Made by a program: the position numbers and the translations under genes. Under the pieces are notes generated by a model. The model saw only the letters and a program-made list of their open reading frames with translations, was not told where the DNA came from and did no database searches. From Bacteroides sp. UBA939 (GTDB lineage Bacteria > Bacteroidota > Bacteroidia > Bacteroidales > Bacteroidaceae): 17,761 nt of DNA. Where the stretch lies: assembly GCF_002293435.1 (NCBI RefSeq), contig NZ_DBDF01000163.1:17084-34844 (forward strand), in the 5' to 3' direction. Positions 6,739-13,136 of the stretch are shown here, piece after piece. Each line of letters begins with the position of its first letter. Position 1 is the stretch's first letter.

Positions 6739-7635
6739 ATGACGAAGTATCTTACTAAAGAAGTTAGAATAGGAATTGCAGGCATCATTGCCCTCTGCAT
6801 ATTAGTATATGGCATAAACTACCTGAAAGGCGTTCAAATGTTTAAACCGACCAGCTATTTCTATGTGAAATTTCATAATGTCAACGGATTAACGAAATCA
6901 AGCCCGGTCTTTGCCGATGGCTTCCGCGTTGGTATTGTGCATGACCTTTTCTATGACTATAACCAATCCGGGACAGTAATTGTGGAGATTGACGTAGAAC
7001 CGAGCCTGCGCATTCCCAAAGGAAGCACTGCGGAGTTAGTATCCGAATTGATGGGAGGCATAAGAATGAATTTACTGCTTGCCAACAATCCGCGAGAGAA
7101 ACACCAGGTAGGTGATACAATACCGGGGAGCTTAAATAACGGTGTAGTGGATAAAGTAGCCGAACTGATGCCGCAAGTCGAAAAAATACTTCCAAAGTTA
7201 GACTCCATTCTGGCTTCATTGAATACCATACTTGCCGATCCTGCTATTCCCAGTACTCTGCACAGTATGCAAAACACAATGGCAAACATGGAAGTTACAA
7301 GCCGGCAATTGCAGGCTATTATGAGCAAAGACATCCCGCAACTTACTCAGAAATTGAATACTATCGGCGACAACTTTGTCGTTATCAGCGATAATCTGAA
7401 GGAAATAGATTATGCGGCAGCATTTGCCAGTATAGACTCTACTTTGGCAAACGTAAAAATGATTACAGACCAGTTGGGGCGTAAGGACAATACGATTGGT
7501 TTATTACTGAATGACCCGTCGCTCTATAATAACCTTAACGAAACGACAGCCAATGCAGCCACTCTGCTCGAAGACCTGAAATCACACCCGAAAAGATATG
7601 TTCACTTCTCTTTATTCGGTAAAAAGGATAAGTAG
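6739..7635 (+). CDS. MCE/MlaD-family lipid-transport protein, single N-terminal membrane anchor
   Basis: MCE proteins bind lipids in the periplasm and work with an ABC transporter to move phospholipids between membranes. The 298-residue protein has one transmembrane helix (about 8-25, RIGIAGIIALCILVYGINYL). The MCE domain is at about 34-115 (FYVKFHNVNGLTKSSPVFAD, then GFRVGIV and the SELMGGIRMNLLL stretch). A long helical, probably coiled-coil tail runs from about 130 to 285. I chose the ATG at 6739 because the 18 extra codons upstream would overlap the amidase end and are Lys/Asn-rich, whereas this start puts the anchor immediately at the N-terminus. No ATPase or permease partner (MlaF/MlaE type) lies in the window, so those must be encoded elsewhere. 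Confidence 0.85.
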   Translation: MTKYLTKEVRIGIAGIIALCILVYGINYLKGVQMFKPTSYFYVKFHNVNGLTKSSPVFADGFRVGIVHDLFYDYNQSGTVIVEIDVEPSLRIPKGSTAELVSELMGGIRMNLLLANNPREKHQVGDTIPGSLNNGVVDKVAELMPQVEKILPKLDSILASLNTILADPAIPSTLHSMQNTMANMEVTSRQLQAIMSKDIPQLTQKLNTIGDNFVVISDNLKEIDYAAAFASIDSTLANVKMITDQLGRKDNTIGLLLNDPSLYNNLNETTANAATLLEDLKSHPKRYVHFSLFGKKDK

Positions 7636-7925
7636 AGAAACTATTTATTAAGTAGAAAAAATCGCCTATATAGAATTTATCTAAATAAAAAGGGCGAGTG
7701 GATTTGGAGGAAAAAGTTCTGAAAAGTCCATGTAATAACAGAAAAAATCCTTTTAGCATAGTTGCCTAAAAAACGCAAATAGACCTGTTTTGCTGGCTAT
7801 CTACTTGTAATTCAGGCACTTATTAAAATGCAATAGCCCCTCTTCGAAGGTGTTTGTATGATATGTGATAAGTGGTTGAAAGTAAAGAGCTTATTGTTTC
7901 TATATGAAAAGCAAGAAAAAAGGCA
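7636..7925. other. Non-coding gap upstream of dnaA
   Basis: No gene is supported here. I looked for DnaA boxes (TTATCCACA or close variants) on both strands and found none, so the sequence does not itself argue for an origin. Small inverted repeats occur: TCGCC at 7661 with GGCGA some 25 bases later, just after the MCE stop, and TTTTAG/CTAAAA near 7752-7772. They could be weak terminators of the amidase-MCE transcript, but neither is convincing. Confidence 0.45.
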
Positions 7926-7957
7926 TTTGTTTTTTTGAAATAAGATTCCCAAATTTG
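7926..7957 (+). promoter_or_regulatory. dnaA promoter (-33 TTTG, 20-bp spacer, -7 CAAATTTG)
   Basis: TTTG at 7926-7929 and CAAATTTG at 7950-7957 are separated by exactly 20 bp, within the 19-21 bp range of Bacteroidetes promoters. The -7 box differs from TAnnTTTG only at its first base. A leader of about 40 bases to the ATG at 8004 would follow. The 11-mer TTTGCAAACGT (7954-7964), running from the -7 box to the likely start point, is repeated at the nrdJ promoter. Confidence 0.6.
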
Positions 7958-8003
7958 CAAACGTAGAAGTATTGCTTAATTAATAAACGTATTAAGAACC
8001 GTT

Positions 8004-9392
8004 ATGAGTGAATTAAATCATGTCGGGCTATGGAGCCGTTGTCTCGAAATTATTAGAGATAATGTTCCTGACCAGACATACAAAACATGGTTCCTTCCTA
8101 TTATACCTTTGAAATATGAGGACAACACGCTGGTCGTACAAGTACCCAGCCAGTTTTTCTATGAATTTTTAGAGGATAAGTTTGTAGACTTGTTGCGTAA
8201 AACTTTATATAAAGTTATAGGTGACAGGACCAAGTTGCTGTATAATGTTATGGTAGATAAGAGTTCGCGCACCACCGTGAATCTTGAATCTACCCCGCGC
8301 ACTATAATTCCGCAAAAGAAAGTAATCGGCAAAGAAATACCACAAATTCCTGTAGCTGATTTAGACCCGCACTTAAATCCGGAATACAATTTCGAAACAT
8401 TTATCGAAGGTTATAGCAACAAGCTTTCCCGCAGTGTGGCAGAAGCCGTTGCATTGAATCCTGCAAAAACAATCTTCAACCCATTATTTTTCCATGGCAC
8501 TTCGGGAGTCGGTAAAACACATCTCATAAATGCCATCGGAACTAAAATCAAGGAGCTTTACCCGGAAAAGAGGGTGTTGTATGTATCCGCTCATTTGTTT
8601 CAGGTGCAATATACTGATTCCGTACGCAACAATACCACCAATGATTTTATCAATTTCTACCAATCAATTGATGTATTGATCATTGATGATATTCAAGAGT
8701 TCGCAGGCGTGACCAAAACTCAGAATACTTTCTTCCATATATTCAATCATTTGCACCAAAACGGGAAGCAGTTGATTTTGGCTTCCGACCGGGCACCTGT
8801 ATTATTGCAAGGTATGGAAGAACGGCTTATCACTCGTTTCAAGTGGGGAATGGTGGCTGAACTGGAAAAACCGACAGTGGAATTGCGCAGAAATATCCTG
8901 AACAATAAGATACATCGTGATGGCTTACAATTCTCGTCGGAGGTAATTGATTATATTGCAGAAAACGTTGGTGACAGCGTACGCGATCTGGAAGGTATTG
9001 TTATTTCCATCATGGCGCATTCTACTATATATAACAAGGAGATTGACCTGGAGTTGGCACAGCGCATCGTGCGGAAAGTAGTGAAAAGTGAAAGCAAAGC
9101 CATCACCGTTGATGATATCATCAATGTGGTGTGTAAGCATTTCTCACTGGATGTTACAGCGATTCATACCAAGTCGCGTAAGCGGGAAGTGGTACAAGCG
9201 CGCCAGATAGCCATGTACTTAGCCAAGTCGTATACGGATTTCTCCACGGCCAAGATTGGTGCATTGATCGGTAATAAAGACCACGCCACCGTATTGCATG
9301 CTTGCAAGACAATTAAAGAATTACGGGAAGTGGACAAGGCTTTCCGCGCCGAAATAGACGATATTCAAACTTCATTGAAGAAGCGGGGTTAA
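8004..9392 (+). CDS. dnaA: Chromosomal replication initiator DnaA
   Basis: DnaA is the ATP-dependent initiator that binds DnaA boxes and melts the origin. All four domains are visible in the 462 residues. Domain I is at about 1-85 (LWSRCLEIIRDNVPDQTYKT), followed by a short variable linker to about 120. The AAA+ domain has Walker A GTSGVGKT (165-172), Walker B VLIIDDIQEF (224-233), sensor 1 ILASDRAP, the arginine-finger region RFKWG (R278) and sensor 2 VRDLEG. The C-terminal DNA-binding domain has the DnaA signature GNKDHATVLHACKTI (423-437). Length is normal and nothing is truncated. The gene has its own promoter. Its TAA overlaps the stop codon of the converging nitroreductase gene. Confidence 0.98.
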   Translation: MSELNHVGLWSRCLEIIRDNVPDQTYKTWFLPIIPLKYEDNTLVVQVPSQFFYEFLEDKFVDLLRKTLYKVIGDRTKLLYNVMVDKSSRTTVNLESTPRTIIPQKKVIGKEIPQIPVADLDPHLNPEYNFETFIEGYSNKLSRSVAEAVALNPAKTIFNPLFFHGTSGVGKTHLINAIGTKIKELYPEKRVLYVSAHLFQVQYTDSVRNNTTNDFINFYQSIDVLIIDDIQEFAGVTKTQNTFFHIFNHLHQNGKQLILASDRAPVLLQGMEERLITRFKWGMVAELEKPTVELRRNILNNKIHRDGLQFSSEVIDYIAENVGDSVRDLEGIVISIMAHSTIYNKEIDLELAQRIVRKVVKSESKAITVDDIINVVCKHFSLDVTAIHTKSRKREVVQARQIAMYLAKSYTDFSTAKIGALIGNKDHATVLHACKTIKELREVDKAFRAEIDDIQTSLKKRG

Positions 9393-9407
9393 AAACCCTG
9401 CTTCTTC
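9377..9407. terminator. Bidirectional stem-loop at the dnaA / nitroreductase junction
   Basis: GAAGAAGCGGGGTT (9377-9390) and AACCCTGCTTCTTC (9394-9407) form a 14-bp stem with one G-U pair and a three-base A loop. Both arms are coding: the left encodes the last residues of DnaA (KKRG) and the right the last residues of the nitroreductase (KKQGF). No clear T-run follows on either strand, so the terminator role is inferred from its position between converging genes. Confidence 0.65.
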
Positions 9408-10123
9408 ATTACCCTCCAAAGATTCTCGGACATTGCTTCGTTATCCTCTTTCTTGTAACGTACATCCGTGAAGACCTGGGCTAAAGTTTCTTTCTTATTC
9501 TCAAGGACGAATTGCTTGTTTTCAGGCAAAGACTCCTTACTGGCATACAAACGATTGATATCTTCCGGTGTATAATCATGATAAGTTTCTTCATGCACAA
9601 TGGCTTCCAATGGCAGGCGTTCTACCTGTGCGGGTTCTTCTGCCGGCCAACCTACTGTTACCGTGGTTATGGGAAATACCAATTCCGGCAACTCCAACGC
9701 TTCGATAATCATTTGCGGATTATAAGTAGTAGTGCCCAAATAACAAATACCCAATCCCTTCTCCTCCGCTGCTACGCAAAATGTTTGTGCAACCAGCAAG
9801 GCGTCAACAGCCCCGGTTGTAAACCATTCGAAGTTGTTGTATCCGGGAACTGCGTTCCGTTGTTCACACCACTTGCTAAAGCGATGCAAATCTATACAAA
9901 ATGTCAGTACTACAGGAGCCGTTTGCACCATTGGCTGATTGAAATGGGCAGGCGCCAATTTTTCCTTTCTTTCGGCATCGCGCGTCACAATGACACTGTA
10001 CACCTGCATATTCCCAACCGTAGAGGCGCGGAAAGCAGATTCAAGTAAATCATTTAACAACTCAGAAGAAATACCTTTCTGCTGATATTTACGGATTGTT
10101 CTTCTTTCTTTTAAGGTTTTCAT
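9389..10123 (-). CDS. NfsA-like FMN-dependent nitroreductase family protein
   Basis: The protein belongs to the nitroreductase/flavin reductase superfamily, dimeric FMN enzymes that use NAD(P)H to reduce nitro compounds, quinones or flavins. In the 244-residue product the N-terminal RRTIRKYQ is the usual FMN phosphate-binding arginine motif. The central AEEKGLGICYLGTTTYNPQ (about residues 130-150) is the conserved glycine-rich region, and VFPITTVTVGWPAEEP follows. The charged extension after about residue 185 is as in NfsA-type members. The physiological substrate is unknown. I chose ATG at 10123 over an in-frame TTG at 10141 because the latter lies inside a perfect -7 promoter box. The gene is divergent from nrdJ and convergent with dnaA. 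Confidence 0.85.
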   Translation of the reverse strand: MKTLKERRTIRKYQQKGISSELLNDLLESAFRASTVGNMQVYSVIVTRDAERKEKLAPAHFNQPMVQTAPVVLTFCIDLHRFSKWCEQRNAVPGYNNFEWFTTGAVDALLVAQTFCVAAEEKGLGICYLGTTTYNPQMIIEALELPELVFPITTVTVGWPAEEPAQVERLPLEAIVHEETYHDYTPEDINRLYASKESLPENKQFVLENKKETLAQVFTDVRYKKEDNEAMSENLWRVMKKQGF

Positions 10124-10138
10124 TCTTTTATTTTTTTG

Positions 10139-10146
10139 CAAATATA
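10139..10146 (-). promoter_or_regulatory. Nitroreductase promoter -7 box
   Basis: The minus strand reads TATATTTG, a perfect TAnnTTTG, 15 bp before the ATG. The -33 side is weak (TTTA at 10173-10170, spacing 23). A very short leader is implied. Confidence 0.5.
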
Positions 10147-10240
10147 GAAAAAGAATACCGGACTGCCACTAAATACCTGACGATAACTTTATCCATGTAT
10201 TCTAAAAACAATTACTCTGCTTAATAAATACAAAGTTCCG

Positions 10241-10325
10241 GTTTTCTTTTTGGAAAACTCTAGTGTTTATGCCGATTAGCTAATGAGTTGAAATTCAGTA
10301 ATTTAATTCCTTAAATTGGAAAACT
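10241..10325. promoter_or_regulatory. Cluster of inverted and direct repeats in the nitroreductase-nrdJ divergent region
   Basis: Three elements sit upstream of the nrdJ promoter. The first is an inverted repeat GTTTTC-n6-GAAAAC (10241-10258). The second is an inverted repeat AATTTAA-TTCC-TTAAATT (10300-10317). The third is the direct repeat TTGGAAAACT at 10250-10259 and again at 10316-10325, 66 bp apart. They are candidate binding sites for a regulator of either divergent gene. I could not match them to an NrdR box or a cobalamin riboswitch. Confidence 0.35.
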
Positions 10326-10357
10326 TTCATTCTGTTTATAACTTATCCTGTTTTTAT

Positions 10358-10388
10358 TTTGATAAAACAGAAAACATTATTAGTTTTG
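10358..10388 (+). promoter_or_regulatory. nrdJ promoter (-33 TTTG, 19-bp spacer, -7 TAGTTTTG)
   Basis: TTTG at 10358-10361 and TAGTTTTG at 10381-10388 match both Bacteroidetes promoter boxes fully, with a 19-bp spacer. This is the best promoter in the window. Transcription would begin near 10395, giving a leader of about 70 bases to the GTG start at 10466. It also rules out any start codon upstream of 10395. Confidence 0.7.
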
Positions 10389-10465
10389 CAAACGTTTCTG
10401 TTAATGATAAGTATTACTTCTACGCATTTACTTATTATATAAATAATCTTAAGGACAAAAGGATT

Positions 10466-13003
10466 GTGAAAAAGCAAATTTACTCTTATGATGAAGCCTA
10501 TGAAGAATCTTTACGATACTTTCAAGGTGATGAGCTGGCTGCCCGTGTTTGGATAAACAAATATGCAGTCAAAGACTCTTTCGGTAATATTTATGAAAAG
10601 TCACCGGAAGATATGCATTGGAGAATAGCCAATGAAGTAGCCCGTGTTGAGGCAAAATACCCTAACCCTTTAAGCTCAGAGGAGTTATTCGGTTTGTTGA
10701 ACCATTTCAAGTACATCGTTCCGCAAGGAAGTCCGATGACCGGAATAGGTAACAACTATCAGGTAGCATCCTTGTCTAACTGCTTCGTTATCGGAGTAGA
10801 TGGTGAAGCCGATTCTTACGGCGCCATCTTCAAGATAGACGAAGAGCAAGTACAGCTAATGAAACGCCGCGGAGGTGTGGGACATGATTTATCTCACATT
10901 CGCCCGAAAGGCTCTCCGGTTAAAAACTCAGCATTAACCTCTACCGGCCTTGTGCCGTTTATGGAACGCTACTCTAATTCTACGCGTGAGGTAGCCCAGG
11001 ACGGACGCCGTGGCGCACTGATGTTAAGCGTGTCCATCAAACATCCGGATTCGGAAGCATTCATCGACGCAAAGATGACGGAAGGAAAAGTTACGGGCGC
11101 TAATGTATCGGTGAAGTTGGATGATGCCTTTATGACAGCAGCCACTCAAGGCACTCCTTACATGCAGCAATATCCGGTGAACGCTGCCGAACCGACCGTA
11201 CAAAAAGAAATCAATGCGACCGAGCTGTGGAAAAAGATTGTCCATAACGCATGGAAGTCGGCAGAACCGGGTGTACTGTTTTGGGATACGATATTAAAGG
11301 AGTCCGTTCCCGATTGTTACGCGGATTTAGGATATCGCACTGTTTCTACCAATCCATGCGGTGAAATCCCTCTCTGTCCGTATGATTCTTGCCGCTTGCT
11401 TGCCATCAACCTCTATTCTTACGTGGTGAATCCATTTAAGCCGGATGCATACTTTGATTTTGAATTATTCAAGAAGCACGTAGCATTGGCACAACGCATC
11501 ATGGATGACATTATCGATCTTGAATTAGAGAAGATAGAACGTATCATAGAGAAGATAGACGGTGATCCCGAGGATGGAGATGTAAAATGGACAGAGCGTG
11601 CGTTGTGGAATAAGATATATAAGAAGAGTGGCCAGGGGCGTCGTACCGGAGTAGGAATCACCGCTGAAGGAGATATGCTTGCAGCATTGGGATTGCGTTA
11701 CGGTACGGAAGAAGCTACCGAATTCTCCGAGAAAGTACATAAGACTGTTGCACTGAGCGCATACCGCTCGTCTGTAGAAATGGCAAAGGAACGTGGCGCT
11801 TTCGAAATCTATGACAGCGAACGCGAAAAAGGGAATCCATTCATCAACCGTTTGCGTGAAGCTGATGCCGAACTGTACGAGCTGATGAAAAAATATGGGC
11901 GCCGCAACATTGCTTGCCTTACCATTGCCCCTACAGGTACCACCAGCTTGATGACCCAAACAACATCAGGTATCGAACCTGTATTCCTGCCCGTATATAA
12001 ACGTCGCCGTAAGGTAAACCCGAATGATACCAATGTACGCATTGACTTTGTGGACGAAACAGGTGACGCATTCGAAGAATATATCGTGTTCCACCCTAAG
12101 TTTGTAACCTGGATGGAAGCGCAAGGATACAATCCTGCAAAACGTTATACGCAGGAAGAGATTGATGCTTTGGTAGAAAAATCTCCATACAACAAAGCAA
12201 CCTCTAACGATGTAGACTGGTTGATGAAAGTGAAGATGCAAGGACGCATCCAGAAATGGGTAGACCACTCTATCAGCGTAACAATCAATCTGCCGAATGA
12301 TGTGAACGAAGAACTTGTAAACCGGTTGTATGTAGAAGCATGGAAATCAGGTTGCAAAGGTTGTACGGTTTACCGGGACGGTTCCCGTTCAGGCGTACTG
12401 ATCTCTACTAAAAACGACAAGAAAGAGGAATTGCCTCCATGCAAACCGCCCACAGTAGTAGAAACCCGTCCGGCAGATCTTGAGGCGGAGGTTGTACGTT
12501 TCCAGAATAATAAAGAGAAGTGGGTGGCGTTTGTCGGTTTGCTCGATGACCATCCTTATGAGATATTCACCGGTCTTCAGGACGATGACGAAGGTATTAT
12601 TCTGCCGAAGAATGTAACGTGCGGACATATTATAAAGAATGTAGATAAGGACGGCAACAAACGTTATGACTTCCAGTTCCAGAATAAACGAGGATACAAA
12701 GTCACAATAGAAGGCCTTTCCGAGAAGTTCAATAAGGAATATTGGAACTACGCCAAGTTAATCTCCGGTGTATTGCGTTACCGTATGCCTATCGAACAGG
12801 TCATTAAGTTGGTAAGTTCTTTGCAATTAGACAGTGAGAACATCAATACCTGGAAGAACGGTGTGGAACGCGCCCTGAAGAAATACATAACAGACGGAAC
12901 CGAAGCCAAAGGTAAAAGATGCCCGAACTGCGGCAACGAAACCCTTGTATATCAGGAAGGTTGCCTCATTTGTACCACCTGCGGAGCATCGCGTTGCGGA
13001 TAA
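10466..13003 (+). CDS. nrdJ: Class II (adenosylcobalamin-dependent) ribonucleoside-diphosphate reductase with C-terminal zinc ribbon
   Basis: The enzyme makes deoxyribonucleotides from ribonucleotides with a thiyl radical generated from coenzyme B12, needing neither oxygen nor a separate radical subunit. The 845-residue protein has the large-subunit barrel. C106 in SNCFVIG is a redox cysteine, NPCGEIPL carries N296, C298 and E300 at the active site, and PTGTTSLMTQTTSGIEPVF is the phosphate-binding loop region. The C-terminal CKGCTVYRDGSRSGVL is followed by a family-typical extension and a zinc ribbon with C819, C822, C836 and C839, with C833 and C844 nearby. This matches the NrdJ_Z type. The start is GTG at 10466 (VKKQIYSYDEA), because the promoter ends at 10388 and the codons between 10316 and 10465 look like non-coding AT-rich DNA. 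No NrdR-like box or B12 riboswitch was recognised upstream. Confidence 0.92.
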   Translation: MKKQIYSYDEAYEESLRYFQGDELAARVWINKYAVKDSFGNIYEKSPEDMHWRIANEVARVEAKYPNPLSSEELFGLLNHFKYIVPQGSPMTGIGNNYQVASLSNCFVIGVDGEADSYGAIFKIDEEQVQLMKRRGGVGHDLSHIRPKGSPVKNSALTSTGLVPFMERYSNSTREVAQDGRRGALMLSVSIKHPDSEAFIDAKMTEGKVTGANVSVKLDDAFMTAATQGTPYMQQYPVNAAEPTVQKEINATELWKKIVHNAWKSAEPGVLFWDTILKESVPDCYADLGYRTVSTNPCGEIPLCPYDSCRLLAINLYSYVVNPFKPDAYFDFELFKKHVALAQRIMDDIIDLELEKIERIIEKIDGDPEDGDVKWTERALWNKIYKKSGQGRRTGVGITAEGDMLAALGLRYGTEEATEFSEKVHKTVALSAYRSSVEMAKERGAFEIYDSEREKGNPFINRLREADAELYELMKKYGRRNIACLTIAPTGTTSLMTQTTSGIEPVFLPVYKRRRKVNPNDTNVRIDFVDETGDAFEEYIVFHPKFVTWMEAQGYNPAKRYTQEEIDALVEKSPYNKATSNDVDWLMKVKMQGRIQKWVDHSISVTINLPNDVNEELVNRLYVEAWKSGCKGCTVYRDGSRSGVLISTKNDKKEELPPCKPPTVVETRPADLEAEVVRFQNNKEKWVAFVGLLDDHPYEIFTGLQDDDEGIILPKNVTCGHIIKNVDKDGNKRYDFQFQNKRGYKVTIEGLSEKFNKEYWNYAKLISGVLRYRMPIEQVIKLVSSLQLDSENINTWKNGVERALKKYITDGTEAKGKRCPNCGNETLVYQEGCLICTTCGASRCG

Positions 13004-13011
13004 ATCCGGAG

Positions 13012-13038
13012 TGCAAACGATAACCACAAACGTTTGCA
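13012..13038. promoter_or_regulatory. LacI-like palindrome between nrdJ and malQ
   Basis: TGCAAACG (13012-13019) and CGTTTGCA (13031-13038) form an inverted repeat. Inside the right half lies a perfect 10-bp palindrome, CAAACGTTTG (13027-13036), with the central CG typical of LacI/PurR-family operators. It lies some 60 bp upstream of the malQ -7 box. Control of malQ by a LacI-family sugar regulator is a guess; a 3' structure of nrdJ mRNA is the alternative. Confidence 0.45.
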
Positions 13039-13059
13039 TAGGAATTTAAAACACTTAGA

Positions 13060-13124
13060 TAGCAATAGCTGCGTGATTATGCGGAATAATTTCTATACTT
13101 GCATAAGCATTGCAGCTATTACTA
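13060..13124 (+). promoter_or_regulatory. malQ promoter -7 box framed by a 13-bp inverted repeat
   Basis: TATACTTG at 13094-13101 is one base off the TAnnTTTG -7 box and lies 35 bp before the malQ ATG. It is framed by TAGCAATAGCTGC (13060-13072) and GCAGCTATTACTA (13112-13124), inverted copies matching at 12 of 13 positions. The left copy is upstream of the -33 position and the right copy just after the expected start point, so they are better read as a pair of DNA-binding sites than as an RNA hairpin. Confidence 0.5.
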
Positions 13125-13136
13125 AATCTAATATAT

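Noticed and set aside
7636..8003. Replication origin next to dnaA
   Set aside because: I found no cluster of DnaA boxes. Without skew data the position beside dnaA alone is not enough in this phylum.
9512..10048. A 178-codon open frame antisense to the nitroreductase
   Set aside because: It has no recognisable domain and lies wholly opposite a well-supported gene. The same applies to the long antisense frames at 11525-11959, 15324-15818 and 16828-17355.
10124..10141. TTG start for the nitroreductase six codons upstream
   Set aside because: It overlaps a perfect -7 promoter box. ATG at 10123 precedes the normal family start.
10316..10465. An in-frame TTG-initiated extension of the ribonucleotide reductase by 50 residues
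   Set aside because: A full consensus promoter (10358-10388) lies inside this extension, and the encoded residues look like translated AT-rich spacer. The family N-terminus begins at QIYSYDEA.
10124..10465. Cobalamin riboswitch or NrdR box controlling the B12-dependent reductase
   Set aside because: The leader is only about 70 bases with no B12-box-like sequence, and I found no pair of NrdR-like palindromes.
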